DNA of 64,000 nucleotides from Crocinitomix algicola (GCF_001661595.2 NZ_LYPF02000028.1:1-64000); one strand, 5' to 3'; shown: positions 53,481 through 63,026, counted from the first letter of the stretch. The notes: a model not told the origin generated them from the sequence alone. Translations and numbers: made by a program.

Positions 53481-54146
53481 ATGGCAGAATTAGAATCATT
53501 AGAGTACAATACTGGCCGACCAAAAATGCAAATTCCTGAATACGGTCGTAATGTACAGAAGATGGTTGATCATGCAGTTTCATTATCAACCAAAGAGGAG
53601 CGGAATAAAGTCGCGCAAGCAATTATTAAAGTAATGGGTGAATTAAAGCCCGAATTACGTGATGCAGAAGAATACAAGCCTAAACTTTGGACACATTTGT
53701 TCATCATGTCTGATTTTAAGCTCGACGTTGATTCGCCCTATCCATTGCCTGATCGTGAAGTTTTGAAAGAAAAACCAAAAAAAGTCGATTATCCTCAATC
53801 TAGAATTAAAATTGGACACTACGGTAAAAGTGTTGAAAAACTTATTGCCAAAGCTTGTGAAATGGAAGAAGGTGAAGAACGCCAAGCCTTAATTAAAACC
53901 ATTGCCTCATTAATGAAGCAGTTCTACTTGACGTTTAACTCGACATCAATTGAAGATGATATGATTGGTGAACATTTGAGAAAACTGTCGAACGGTAAAA
54001 TTATCATTGACGATTTATCTTTTTTACCTTCAACCAGTTCGATTATTAAAACACACGGCTTAAACACAAATTCGAACAACAACAACAATAAGAAGCAGAA
54101 CAAGAATCGAAATAAAAACCGAAATAAAAACCGTAAACGCTATTAA
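53481..54146 (+). CDS. DUF4290 family protein
   Basis: 221 residues. The N-terminal two-thirds follow the DUF4290 pattern (LEYNTGRPKMQIPEYGRNVQ, LWTHLFIMSDF, SRIKIGHYGKSVEKLI). The C-terminal 30 residues are low complexity, made of Asn, Lys and Arg repeats, as in nucleic-acid-binding tails. Function unknown. It lies 5 bases upstream of murA, an arrangement common in Bacteroidota, which suggests a cell-envelope or growth-linked role. Confidence 0.88.
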   Translation: MAELESLEYNTGRPKMQIPEYGRNVQKMVDHAVSLSTKEERNKVAQAIIKVMGELKPELRDAEEYKPKLWTHLFIMSDFKLDVDSPYPLPDREVLKEKPKKVDYPQSRIKIGHYGKSVEKLIAKACEMEEGEERQALIKTIASLMKQFYLTFNSTSIEDDMIGEHLRKLSNGKIIIDDLSFLPSTSSIIKTHGLNTNSNNNNNKKQNKNRNKNRNKNRKRY

Positions 54147-54151
54147 TTAAC

Positions 54152-55459
54152 ATGGGGGCATTTGAAATTCACGGTGGAAAACCGCTAAAAGGGGAATTAA
54201 TTCCGCAAGGTGCAAAAAATGAAGCTTTACAAGTACTATGTGCTGTTTTAATGACGAGTGAAAAAGTAACTATTAGTAATATTCCTGATATTATTGATGT
54301 GAATAAACTCATCAACTTACTACAAGCAATGGGTGTAAAAGTTGAAAAAATTGAAAAAGGCACTTATAATTTCAAAGCCGCTAAGATTGATTTGGAATAC
54401 CTTAAAACTGAGGATTTCACAAAAAGGGCGTCCGGTTTAAGAGGTTCAATCATGATTATTGGACCACTTTTGGCGAGATTTGGAAAAGCGTATATGCCTA
54501 AACCAGGTGGTGATAAAATTGGCCGACGACGCTTAGACACCCACTTCGAAGGCTTTACTTATTTAGGTGCAAAATTTAATTTTGACCCTAAAACTTATTT
54601 CTATACGGTAGAAGCAAAAAAACTGGTTGGAACTTATATTCACCTCGATGAAGCATCAGTAACCGGTACTGCAAATATCGTTATGGCGGCTGTTCTCGCG
54701 AAAGGTGAAACTACCATTTATAATGCGGCATGCGAACCGTACTTACAACAATTGTGTAAGATGCTAAATAGCATGGGAGCAAAAATTACAGGTATTGGCT
54801 CTAATATGCTAAAAATAAAAGGCGTAAAAGAACTAGGAGGATGCTACCATCGCATTTTACCTGACATGATTGAAATCGGATCTTTTATTGGATTAGCTGC
54901 AATGACACGGTCAGAAATCACAATAAAAGATGTGAGTTACCCTGATTTAGGAATCATCCCAAGCATTTTCCGAAAGTTAGGAATTAAAATGGAACTCAAA
55001 GGGGACGATTTGTATATTCCAGCTCAAGATTCGTACGAAATTGAAAAATTCATCGATGGATCAATTTTAAACGTTTCTGATGCTCCATGGCCTGGTTTTA
55101 CACCTGATTTATTAAGTATTGTTTTAGTAACCGCCATTCAAGCAAAAGGTTCTGTACTCATTCACCAAAAAATGTTTGAGTCGCGTTTATTTTTTACGGA
55201 TAAATTGATTGATATGGGGGCACAAATAATTCTTTGTGATCCGCATAGAGCTGTTGTAATTGGAATGAATCATGAACACCGATTGAGAGGAATTAGCATG
55301 ACCTCACCTGATATTAGAGCCGGTGTTTCGTTATTAATTGCTGCACTTTCCGCTGAAGGAAAAAGTACAATACATAATATTGAACAAATTGACAGAGGTT
55401 ACGAAAACATTGATGTAAGGCTTAATAATTTGGGTGCCGATATTAGAAGAATAGGTTAA
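54152..55459 (+). CDS. murA: UDP-N-acetylglucosamine 1-carboxyvinyltransferase
   Basis: 435 residues. The first committed step of peptidoglycan synthesis: enolpyruvyl transfer from PEP to UDP-GlcNAc in the cytoplasm. Seen: GAKNEALQVLCAVLMT with the conserved Lys, RASGLRGSIMIIGPLLARFG, and SDAPWPGFTPDLLS with the conserved Asp. The catalytic loop reads KPGGDKIGRRRLDTHF: the residue that is Cys115 in E. coli is Asp here (about residue 121). That change is known in other bacteria to keep activity and give natural resistance to fosfomycin. Confidence 0.96.
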   Translation: MGAFEIHGGKPLKGELIPQGAKNEALQVLCAVLMTSEKVTISNIPDIIDVNKLINLLQAMGVKVEKIEKGTYNFKAAKIDLEYLKTEDFTKRASGLRGSIMIIGPLLARFGKAYMPKPGGDKIGRRRLDTHFEGFTYLGAKFNFDPKTYFYTVEAKKLVGTYIHLDEASVTGTANIVMAAVLAKGETTIYNAACEPYLQQLCKMLNSMGAKITGIGSNMLKIKGVKELGGCYHRILPDMIEIGSFIGLAAMTRSEITIKDVSYPDLGIIPSIFRKLGIKMELKGDDLYIPAQDSYEIEKFIDGSILNVSDAPWPGFTPDLLSIVLVTAIQAKGSVLIHQKMFESRLFFTDKLIDMGAQIILCDPHRAVVIGMNHEHRLRGISMTSPDIRAGVSLLIAALSAEGKSTIHNIEQIDRGYENIDVRLNNLGADIRRIG

Positions 55460-55626
55460 TCATATACATATTAATCCAATTTCCTGCTAACAACTTGTGC
55501 TAATATTAGACTTTATAATCTAGCAAACAAACACACGTTCTTAAAACGCGTATTTAATGCCGTTGAAACATTGATGGGTAATAAACGCGAAAGAAGATTT
55601 CTCGTTTAATAATAAGCAAGAGCAAT

Positions 55627-56190
55627 CTATTTATTATTCCAAAAATTCATCGTACGTTCAATACCTATAGTCACAAAGCTCTTAATAAATTCTTTGCAAA
55701 CCTCTAGTCTTTCAGCCATGGCGCTTTTTTCATCTTCAGACCACTCTCCAAGCACATAATCAACTTGACGTCCTTTCGAAAAGTCGCTACCAACACCAAA
55801 TCGAAGACGCGGATACTCTTTTGAGTTTAAAACTGCAATAATGTCTTTCAAACCATTGTGTCCACCATCACTACCTTTTCCCTTCATTCTTAATTTTCCA
55901 AAAGGTAAGGCAATATCATCCGTAATAATTAATATTCGGTCAACGGGAATTTTTTCTTGCTGCATCCAATAGTTAACCGCTTTCCCACTTAGGTTCATAA
56001 AAGTATTGGGTTTAAGTAACAATACTGTTCGCCCTTTATGTTTCACAGTAGCTAACTCCCCTAATCGTTCCGTTGAGAACGAAGCATCATATTCTTTTGC
56101 CAATGCTTCCACAACTTTAAATCCAATATTGTGGCGCGTTTCTTCATATTTATATCCAGGATTTCCCAATCCAACAACGAGGTATTTCAT
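55627..56190 (-). CDS. pth: Peptidyl-tRNA hydrolase
   Basis: 187 residues. It releases tRNA from peptidyl-tRNA dropped off ribosomes. Seen: GLGNPGYKYEETRHNIGFKV with the catalytic His, LLLKPNTFMNLSGKAV, DDIALPFGKLRMKGKGSDGGHNGLKDII and FGVGSD. Full length. It is downstream of rplY and its terminator on the same strand; rplY-pth order is conserved in many bacteria. Confidence 0.96.
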   Translation of the reverse strand: MKYLVVGLGNPGYKYEETRHNIGFKVVEALAKEYDASFSTERLGELATVKHKGRTVLLLKPNTFMNLSGKAVNYWMQQEKIPVDRILIITDDIALPFGKLRMKGKGSDGGHNGLKDIIAVLNSKEYPRLRFGVGSDFSKGRQVDYVLGEWSEDEKSAMAERLEVCKEFIKSFVTIGIERTMNFWNNK

Positions 56191-56217
56191 CTTAAAATAA
56201 CTGTAAATATAACCAAT

Positions 56218-56256
56218 AAAAAAAGGTTGCTCTAACCGAAATTAGAACAACCCTTT
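56218..56256 (-). terminator. Terminator between rplY and pth
   Basis: A 14-bp stem with one bulged G, loop of about six, followed by seven T on the minus strand. Some readthrough into pth, 28 bases on, is possible. Confidence 0.75.
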
Positions 56257-56277
56257 AAATTTATAATTGTGATTTGA

Positions 56278-56892
56278 CTATCCTTCTGCTCCTTCAGCAG
56301 CTTCAGTAGCTTCTTCAGCTTCATCTTCCTCTTCATCAGTATTAACAGCACCTCTTGCCATTTTAACTGAACAAATAACCGCACTTGCAGCATTCTGAAT
56401 GTTTAATTCATCTGTATTTACGTCTCTTACACGAATCGCTTGTCCAATTCTTAATTTTGAGATATCTACTTCAATTGAATCTGGTAAATCCCCTGGTAAA
56501 GCATACACTTTTAATCTTCTAAAGATTTGTTGCAATTTACCACCGTTCAATACACCTGGTGCACGGCCAACTAAGTTAACTGGAATGTTAACCTTAATTT
56601 TCTTGTCATCTTGTAATTCAATAAAATCAACGTGAATAATTTTATCAGTTACTGGGTGAAATTGAATGTCTTGAATGATTGACTTAATTGTTTTCCCTTC
56701 AACTTCAACATTAATGATGTAGACATTTGGAGTATAAATCAATTTCTCCATATCAACGTGTGAAACGCTGAAGTGAGTTTGCGAACCTGTTCCATATACT
56801 ACGCAAGGTACTTGACCTGCATTTCTAATTTGCTTCGCATCTTTTTTCCCTACGTTCGACCTAAGCGAACCGCTCAATGATACTTCTTTCAT
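56278..56892 (-). CDS. rplY: 50S ribosomal protein L25/general stress protein Ctc
   Basis: 204 residues. Two-domain form: N-terminal L25 RNA-binding domain (LRSNVGKKDAKQIRNAGQVP, CVVYGTG) to about 90, then the TL5/Ctc-type C-terminal domain (KVNIPVNLVGRAPGVLNGG, QIFRRLKVYALPGDLPDSI), then an acidic tail rich in Glu and Ala. It binds 5S rRNA. It is 44 bases downstream of prs on the same strand. Confidence 0.94.
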   Translation of the reverse strand: MKEVSLSGSLRSNVGKKDAKQIRNAGQVPCVVYGTGSQTHFSVSHVDMEKLIYTPNVYIINVEVEGKTIKSIIQDIQFHPVTDKIIHVDFIELQDDKKIKVNIPVNLVGRAPGVLNGGKLQQIFRRLKVYALPGDLPDSIEVDISKLRIGQAIRVRDVNTDELNIQNAASAVICSVKMARGAVNTDEEEDEAEEATEAAEGAEG

Positions 56893-56908
56893 TATATATT
56901 TAATTTAT

Positions 56909-56929
56909 GCGTGTGTTATTTTTACACGC
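56909..56929 (-). other. Hairpin between prs and rplY
   Basis: A 6-bp GC-rich stem GCGTGT/ACACGC (56909-56914, 56924-56929), loop of nine, in the 44-base gap. No T-run. Possibly an mRNA-processing or translational control structure. Confidence 0.35.
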
Positions 56930-56936
56930 GGTTTAT

Positions 56937-57869
56937 TTACACATTAAAATGTTTACTAATCGACTCTTGACTAATTAAACTTTTCATTACAGCAGCATAT
57001 AATTCTGCTACAGTTAACACTTTAATTTTATCTGATTCTTGTTTAAGTGGTATAGTGTCTGTAACCACCAATTCCGTTAAACCTGAATTTTCAATTCGTT
57101 CGAAAGCTGGACCCGATAATACAGCATGTGTACAAATTGCCCGTACTGATTTCGCTCCTTTTGACAAAAACAAATCAGCTGCTTTTGTTAGTGTGCCTGC
57201 CGTATCAACCATATCATCAACAAGAATTACGTCTTTTCCAGCAACATCACCAATTACGGTCATTTCAGCTACTTGATTCGCCACTTTTCTTTGTTTATGA
57301 CATATCGCTAAACCTAAATCCAATTTTTTCGAGTAAGAATTAGCACGTTTTGCTCCTCCGGCATCAGGAGCAGCAATAATCAAATTACCCGTGTCAATTG
57401 ATTGAATATATGGTAAAAAAATTGTGGATGCATAAAGGTGATCTACTGGTTTTTCAAAAAAACCTTGAATTTGATCTGCGTGCAAATCCATTGTCATAAT
57501 TCTATCTACACCAGTAGTTTCAAGCATCGCTGCCACCATTTTCGAACCAATTGCAACACGAGGTTTATCCTTACGATCTTGTCTTGCAAATCCAAAATAA
57601 GGAATTACAGCTACGATTGAACGCGCAGATGCGCGCTTTGCGGCGTCAATCATCAGTAGAAGTTCAAATAAATTCTCAGTAGGCGGCATTGTAGACTGAA
57701 TCAAAAACACATCTTGTCCACGCACAGTTTCTTCAAATGAAGGTTGAAATTCACCATCGCTAAACTCAGTAACAATGACGTTTCCAAGGCTAGTACCGAA
57801 TTGATCTGCAATTTTATTTGCAAGTCCCTTAGTTGCTCTACCAGAAAATATTTTTACCCCTTTTGACAT
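56937..57869 (-). CDS. prs: Ribose-phosphate pyrophosphokinase
   Basis: 310 residues from the ATG at 57869, giving the typical N-terminus SKGVKIFSGRATKGLANKI. The in-frame ATG at 57893 lies within a promoter box and is rejected. It makes PRPP from ribose-5-phosphate and ATP for nucleotide, His and NAD synthesis. Seen: the PRPP signature DVILVDDMVDTAGT, the metal-binding DLHADQIQGFF, and PYFGFARQDRKDKPR (ATP loop). Confidence 0.96.
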   Translation of the reverse strand: MSKGVKIFSGRATKGLANKIADQFGTSLGNVIVTEFSDGEFQPSFEETVRGQDVFLIQSTMPPTENLFELLLMIDAAKRASARSIVAVIPYFGFARQDRKDKPRVAIGSKMVAAMLETTGVDRIMTMDLHADQIQGFFEKPVDHLYASTIFLPYIQSIDTGNLIIAAPDAGGAKRANSYSKKLDLGLAICHKQRKVANQVAEMTVIGDVAGKDVILVDDMVDTAGTLTKAADLFLSKGAKSVRAICTHAVLSGPAFERIENSGLTELVVTDTIPLKQESDKIKVLTVAELYAAVMKSLISQESISKHFNV

Positions 57870-57890
57870 GATTCTCCAATTTTGGAAGCG

Positions 57891-57898
57891 CAAATTTA
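57891..57898 (-). promoter_or_regulatory. -7 box of the prs-rplY unit
   Basis: On the minus strand TAAATTTG, exact TAnnTTTG match, 21 bases before the start at 57869. Confidence 0.6.
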
Positions 57899-58085
57899 AT
57901 CACAAAACTTGAAAAAGCCCAGTTTTTCATTGAAATACCTACCTATTTTTTTAATAAAAAACATGTTATAGATTTTCATCAACCTATGATTGTACCCATT
58001 CCTCACCTTTTTACGGTATTTTTCTTGATGTATTTCTGCTAAGCAATTTAAAGTTTTTACCTTTATGGACTTATATTATTACGAT

Positions 58086-59378
58086 ATGAAATACGAAAAA
58101 ATAAATAATTCGCTCTTTATAAAAAATCGAGCAAAATTTACAGCTGCAATGGAGCCAAAATCTGTTGCAATTTTTAACTCAAATGACATCTATCCTGTAA
58201 GTGCGGATAGTACAATGCCATTTAATCAGCATCGTGATATCTTTTATTTATCAGGAGTTGATCAAGAAGAGAGTATATTAGTCCTATTCCCTGATGCATT
58301 TAATGAAGAACATAGAGAAATGTTATTCGTTCGCGAAACAAACGAACATATTGCAATCTGGGAAGGAGAAAAATTGACAAAAGAAGCCGCGTTTGAAACT
58401 TCAGGTATTAAAAATGTATATTGGTTAGATCAGTTTGATAGTATCATGAAAATTATCACTGCTCAGGCCGAAAACCTTTACATTAACACAAATGAACACA
58501 CGCGAGCAGACACGACAGTTGAAACACGAGAAGATCGATTCATAAAAACTCTCAAGGTTAAGTATCCCGCTCATAATGTAAAGAAAAGTGCTCCAATCCT
58601 ACACCGAATTCGTGCAGTAAAAGAAACGACGGAAATAGAGCTGATGCAAAAAGCCTGCAACATTACCGAAAAAGGAATTCGTAGAATACTTTCGTTTATT
58701 GAGCCTGGAGTTATGGAGTATGAAATTGAGGCTGAATTAATGCATGAATTTTTATGGAATCGCTCAAAAGGCTTTGCGTATACGCCAATTGTAGCATCTG
58801 GTAAAAACGCTTGTGTACTTCATTATATACAAAACAATAACCGTTGTAATGATGGTGATGTAATTCTTTTAGATGTAGGAGCTGAATATGCAAACTACGC
58901 TTCAGATTTATCACGATCTTTACCTGTTAACGGTCGCTTTACCGATCGACAAAAACAAGTGTACAATGCTGTTTTACGAGTTAAAAAAGCATCTGAACAA
59001 TTGTTAGTCCCGGGAACATTTTTAGGAGAATACCACAAAGAGGTTGGTAAACTCATGGAATCAGAATTGATTGGTTTAGGGTTACTCGATAAGACAGATA
59101 TTAAAAATCAAGATCCTAATTGGCCAGCCTATAAAAAATACTTCATGCACGGTACTTCGCACTTTATTGGTTTAGATACTCATGATGTAGGTTTATGGAC
59201 AGAGCCTTTGAAACCAGGCATGGTATTCACTTGTGAGCCGGGAATCTATATCCAAGAAGAAGGCTTAGGAATACGATTGGAAGACGATTTGGTTGTTCAA
59301 GCAAGTGGAAAACCATTCAACCTTATGGGCAACATTCCTATCGAAGCTGACGAAATTGAAGGATTAATGAATGCTTAA
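58086..59378 (+). CDS. Aminopeptidase P-family (Xaa-Pro) metallopeptidase
   Basis: 430 residues from the ATG at 58086 (KYEKINNSLFIKNRAKF); the upstream ATG at 58065 overlaps a TAnnTTT-like box at 58059-58066. M24B fold. Metal ligands seen: Asp in ILLDVGAEY and ASDLSRSLPV, His in MHGTSHFIGLDTHDVG, Glu in CEPGIYIQEEGLGIRLEDD. N-terminal creatinase-type domain at about 10-150. It removes N-terminal residues preceding Pro. The next gene overlaps its stop by one base. Confidence 0.92.
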   Translation: MKYEKINNSLFIKNRAKFTAAMEPKSVAIFNSNDIYPVSADSTMPFNQHRDIFYLSGVDQEESILVLFPDAFNEEHREMLFVRETNEHIAIWEGEKLTKEAAFETSGIKNVYWLDQFDSIMKIITAQAENLYINTNEHTRADTTVETREDRFIKTLKVKYPAHNVKKSAPILHRIRAVKETTEIELMQKACNITEKGIRRILSFIEPGVMEYEIEAELMHEFLWNRSKGFAYTPIVASGKNACVLHYIQNNNRCNDGDVILLDVGAEYANYASDLSRSLPVNGRFTDRQKQVYNAVLRVKKASEQLLVPGTFLGEYHKEVGKLMESELIGLGLLDKTDIKNQDPNWPAYKKYFMHGTSHFIGLDTHDVGLWTEPLKPGMVFTCEPGIYIQEEGLGIRLEDDLVVQASGKPFNLMGNIPIEADEIEGLMNA

Positions 59379-60154
59379 TGATTGCATTCAAATCTAACGA
59401 CATCAATCTATATTTCAGGGTTTCTGGCAAAGGAAACCCTGTTTTTTTCCTACACGGCTTTCTTGAAGATCATTCGATGTGGGACACCCTATACCCACAC
59501 ATAGAAGAACTAGGGTTAAAAACATATTGCTTTGATTTGCCATGTCATGGTTTAAGTCGATTTTATGATCGTCAATGTTCTATGGAGCAAGTTGCTCAAC
59601 TCTTATTTGATTTTATCCAAGAAAAAAAATTAAGTAATGTTACAGTAATTGGCCATTCAATGGGTGGGTATATAGGGCTGGAGCTCGCAAAGTTGATTCC
59701 TATAGATTTGATACTTCTTCACTCTAATTTTTGGGAAGATTCGAACCAAAAGAAAAAAGATAGAAATCGGGTTATTGAAATTGTAAAAACTAATAAGAAC
59801 AAATTACTCCTCGAAGCTATTCCCAACTTATTCGCTCCAACCAATAAAGAAAAATGTTATAAAACAATAGATCACCTTATAAAAAAAGCGAGTAAAATCC
59901 CACAACAAGAAATTATTGCAACCACTATAGGCTTAAGGGATAGAAAGGGAAATCATGCCATTTTAGAAAAAATACCCGTGACTGTAATTCATGGTGAATT
60001 TGACCCAATTATTCCCACCAAAAAACTAATTGACGAATTAAGCACTATCAACCGAAAAACCCCATTACATATCATCAAGAACGCTGGACATATGAGTATT
60101 TGGGAACAGCCTCATCAACTAATTAATTTGCTCAAAATGATTCTAATTAAATAA
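59378..60154 (+). CDS. Alpha/beta-hydrolase
   Basis: 258 residues. Seen: FFLHGFLEDHSMWDTL, nucleophile elbow GHSMGGYIGLELAKL (catalytic Ser), Asp in HGEFDPIIPTKKL, and His in NAGHMSIWEQP. Closest in pattern to cytoplasmic esterase-type hydrolases; the substrate is unknown. The start shares one base with the stop of the aminopeptidase gene (TAATG), so the pair is probably translated together. Confidence 0.88.
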   Translation: MIAFKSNDINLYFRVSGKGNPVFFLHGFLEDHSMWDTLYPHIEELGLKTYCFDLPCHGLSRFYDRQCSMEQVAQLLFDFIQEKKLSNVTVIGHSMGGYIGLELAKLIPIDLILLHSNFWEDSNQKKKDRNRVIEIVKTNKNKLLLEAIPNLFAPTNKEKCYKTIDHLIKKASKIPQQEIIATTIGLRDRKGNHAILEKIPVTVIHGEFDPIIPTKKLIDELSTINRKTPLHIIKNAGHMSIWEQPHQLINLLKMILIK

Positions 60155-60161
60155 AATAAAA

Positions 60162-60169
60162 TATTTTTG
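60162..60169 (+). promoter_or_regulatory. -7 box of the PorW/SprE gene
   Basis: TATTTTTG, exact TAnnTTTG match, in the 52-base gap, 38 bases before the ATG at 60207. A second, weaker TAAATTTA lies at 60197-60204. Confidence 0.45.
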
Positions 60170-60206
60170 CCCTTTTTCAGTTATACTAAGTCGAACTAAA
60201 TTTAAC

Positions 60207-62915
60207 ATGTCCAAAAGCACATTCAAATACTTGCTGTACTCGCTAGTTATTGGCCTGGGGATTATCAGCTCCTGTTCGACTGAGAAAGATGCTCTGCTAA
60301 ATGTAGGGTATCATAATATGACGGCTAGATATAATGGCTACTACAATGCCGGGGTAATTATAGATGAAGCTCTTTTCAATTTTAGAGACGGTTATCAAGA
60401 AGATTACACTCAAATTTTACCGCTGGATTTATACCCGAATGAGGAAGAAGTTGCTGGAATGGTGCCTGCATTAGAAGATGCTATAGAGCGTTGTTCCAAA
60501 GTTGTTGTTCGACATAGCATGCCAAATCCTCAAACGGTAAAAAATAAAAAAAACGAAAATTGCAGGTGGATTGATGATAATTGGTTAGTAATTGGTCAAG
60601 CCTATTATATTAAAAGAGATTATAAAGAAGCTAAGCAAAAATTAAAACACGTGTCCGAATCAGAAATGTTCCGAGATGAGGAGTCGATTTTTGAAGCGAG
60701 GATATGGTTAGCCAAAACCCATATTGCCCTTAAAGAATTTTCAGAAGCCAAACGAATTTTAACAAATGTTGAACAATCCGTAAAGCGTGCTGAGGCTGAC
60801 CAAGAGAAAGACAAAAAGAAACGTCCAAAAAGCAAATATCAACGAAAAAAAGCTCGAAAAGCGGCGAAAGAAGAGAAAAACAGTAAAGCCGCAGAGTTTC
60901 CTAAAAAACTAAAAGAAGATTTTGAGCTGGTTTACGCAGAGTTATACATTGCACAAAAGGAATATAAAAAAGCCATTGAACATTTAGAAAAAGGTATAGA
61001 ACTTTGTAAAAAAAGAAAAAAACGTTCGCGTTATCAATTTGTGCTTGCACAGCTTTATGAAAGAGAAGGTAACCTTGATAAAGCAGGTCTTTTATTTGAC
61101 AAAGTAGCAAGTTCTAACGCGCCTTATGAAATGCGTTTTAAGGCAAAGATTAAAACTGCTTTAGCTGCTACAGGAGGAACGGAAGATATCGTAAAAGAGC
61201 TTCAGAAAATGTTAAAAGACGGCAAAAATCTGGAGTATAAAGATCAAATTTATTATGCATTAGCAGAAATTGATGTAAAGAAAGATGATATTCCAAATGC
61301 CAAAATAAACTATACAGAATCGGTGCTATGGTCAATTAGTAATGATCTTCAAAAAGGAATTTCTTATCTCGCGCTTGCGGATATACATTTTGAAGAACGG
61401 GATTATCTGAGTGCCCAAAAGTATTATGACAGTTGTGTACAAGTCCTTCCAAAAGAACACCCGGATTATGAAATGTTGCAAAATAAGGCATTAGGTTTAG
61501 CTGATTTAGTTTTTCATTATGAGACAGTGACATTCCAAGACAGTGTTCAAACAATAAGTAGAATGTCCGATAAAGAACGGCAAAAATTTCTTGAAAAAAC
61601 CTCAAAACAATTGATTGCTGAAAGAGAGAAAAAAAAGATTGAAGCCGAGCAACGATTATTGCAACAACAAGATCGAATTAATCAGCAGCAACAACAGCAA
61701 CAAGGTAATGGTCAAAAAGGAAAAGGCTATTTTGCAAATCCAAAACAAGTTGCTTCTGGTTTTAATGATTTCAGAGGTTTATGGGGTCAGCGACCTTTAG
61801 AAGATAACTGGCGAAGAGCAAATAAATCATCCTTTGAAGAAATTGTAGATGAAAACGGTGAAGCTGTAGATAGCCTAAAACAAGATGAATACGATGTGGA
61901 ACTATTACTCCAAGATATCCCACTAACACCTGAAGCAATTGACTCTTCCAACAATAAAATAATGAACTCTTTATATAATTTAGGCATGATTTATAAGGAG
62001 CAGCTAAAAGAAGAAAAGGAAGCAGTTGTATATTTTGGTGAAGTTGTAGAACGAAATATTGAACACGAAAAAGTACTTCCTTCACTCTACCAACTATACC
62101 TTATTAATAATAAAAAGGGGAATGGTCAGGCGAACACATACAAATCAAAAATTTTAAGCGATTATCCAGATTCTGAAATTGCTCAAATCATCAAAGACCC
62201 TGAATACCTTAAGAAAAAAGAATTAAAAGATCGCGAAGAATTAAATGCCTATTCTAATGTACTAAGAACATATAGAAGAAGAAGTTATGGAGTAGTTATT
62301 ACAGCCTGTAACGAAGTCATTACAAATGAGCCCGACAATCAATTCCTACTAAAATATTATCTGCTCAAAGCTTTTTCTCTTAGTAAAATTACTCCCGGTA
62401 ATGTGGAAGCTATTTCAGAACCGCTTAAAACTGTTTACGAGAAATCACCAGATTCCGAAGAAGGAATTCAAGCTAAAACGTACTTAGGTCTTCTCGAACA
62501 AGGTGAAAACATCGTTGAACCTGATCAAGATGTTGCACAGCCCGAGTCACCTTATGAGTTTAAAGAAGAAGGGAAGCATTTCTTTATAGTTGCAATTCCA
62601 GCAGACAAAGGAAACGCTGGGTCTGCCAAAATTAGTGTGTCCAACTTCAACAGTGAGTTCTATCGAAATGATCGTTTAGCACTTCAAAATGCTCCTTTAG
62701 GAAATGCCATTACATTAATTGTTGTGCGATCGTTTGAAAGTTTAGAAGATGCAAAAAAATACCGAACAGCCTTTCAATCAAATCAAGCGAAAAAAACATT
62801 AGGTAAAGTATCATCTGATTATCAACACGCAATTATTTCAACAACTAATTTCACAACGTTGTTCCGTTTAAAAGATTTTGCGCAGTATTACGATTTTTAC
62901 AAATTGAATTACTAA
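60207..62915 (+). CDS. Type IX secretion lipoprotein PorW/SprE
   Basis: 902 residues. Lipobox IISSC makes Cys23 the lipidated residue. The early segment NVGYHNMTARYNGYYNAGVI is the signature of the PorW/SprE group, followed by TPR helices (about 110-450: IGQAYYIKRDYKEAKQKLKH, YIAQKEYKKAIEHLEKGIEL), a Gln-rich linker at about 480-505, more TPRs (about 580-760) and a C-terminal domain (about 785-902). PorW links the outer-membrane translocon with the motor in T9SS, and SprE is needed for gliding in Flavobacterium. Confidence 0.92.
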   Translation: MSKSTFKYLLYSLVIGLGIISSCSTEKDALLNVGYHNMTARYNGYYNAGVIIDEALFNFRDGYQEDYTQILPLDLYPNEEEVAGMVPALEDAIERCSKVVVRHSMPNPQTVKNKKNENCRWIDDNWLVIGQAYYIKRDYKEAKQKLKHVSESEMFRDEESIFEARIWLAKTHIALKEFSEAKRILTNVEQSVKRAEADQEKDKKKRPKSKYQRKKARKAAKEEKNSKAAEFPKKLKEDFELVYAELYIAQKEYKKAIEHLEKGIELCKKRKKRSRYQFVLAQLYEREGNLDKAGLLFDKVASSNAPYEMRFKAKIKTALAATGGTEDIVKELQKMLKDGKNLEYKDQIYYALAEIDVKKDDIPNAKINYTESVLWSISNDLQKGISYLALADIHFEERDYLSAQKYYDSCVQVLPKEHPDYEMLQNKALGLADLVFHYETVTFQDSVQTISRMSDKERQKFLEKTSKQLIAEREKKKIEAEQRLLQQQDRINQQQQQQQGNGQKGKGYFANPKQVASGFNDFRGLWGQRPLEDNWRRANKSSFEEIVDENGEAVDSLKQDEYDVELLLQDIPLTPEAIDSSNNKIMNSLYNLGMIYKEQLKEEKEAVVYFGEVVERNIEHEKVLPSLYQLYLINNKKGNGQANTYKSKILSDYPDSEIAQIIKDPEYLKKKELKDREELNAYSNVLRTYRRRSYGVVITACNEVITNEPDNQFLLKYYLLKAFSLSKITPGNVEAISEPLKTVYEKSPDSEEGIQAKTYLGLLEQGENIVEPDQDVAQPESPYEFKEEGKHFFIVAIPADKGNAGSAKISVSNFNSEFYRNDRLALQNAPLGNAITLIVVRSFESLEDAKKYRTAFQSNQAKKTLGKVSSDYQHAIISTTNFTTLFRLKDFAQYYDFYKLNY

Positions 62916-62940
62916 TTCACAGCAATTTAGGTTGCAACTT

Positions 62941-63015
62941 TTTTGAAGTTTCATGCGTCTATTTTCTGAACAGTCAATAGACTGATTTCACAAGCCTTAA
63001 TTAGAAACTTCAAAA
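62941..63015. promoter_or_regulatory. Nested inverted repeats before the window-edge gene
   Basis: Perfect 12-base arms TTTTGAAGTTTC (62941-62952) and GAAACTTCAAAA (63004-63015) enclose a second 7-base pair GTCTATT (62957-62963) and AATAGAC (62976-62982). No T-run follows. It lies in the 111-base gap before the gene at 63027 and could be a regulatory leader or the 3' end structure of the PorW mRNA. Confidence 0.45.
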
Positions 63016-63026
63016 CTGATCAATCA

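Noticed and set aside
57870-57893. Upstream ATG start for prs
   Set aside because: It overlaps the predicted -7 box, and the family N-terminus begins at 57869.
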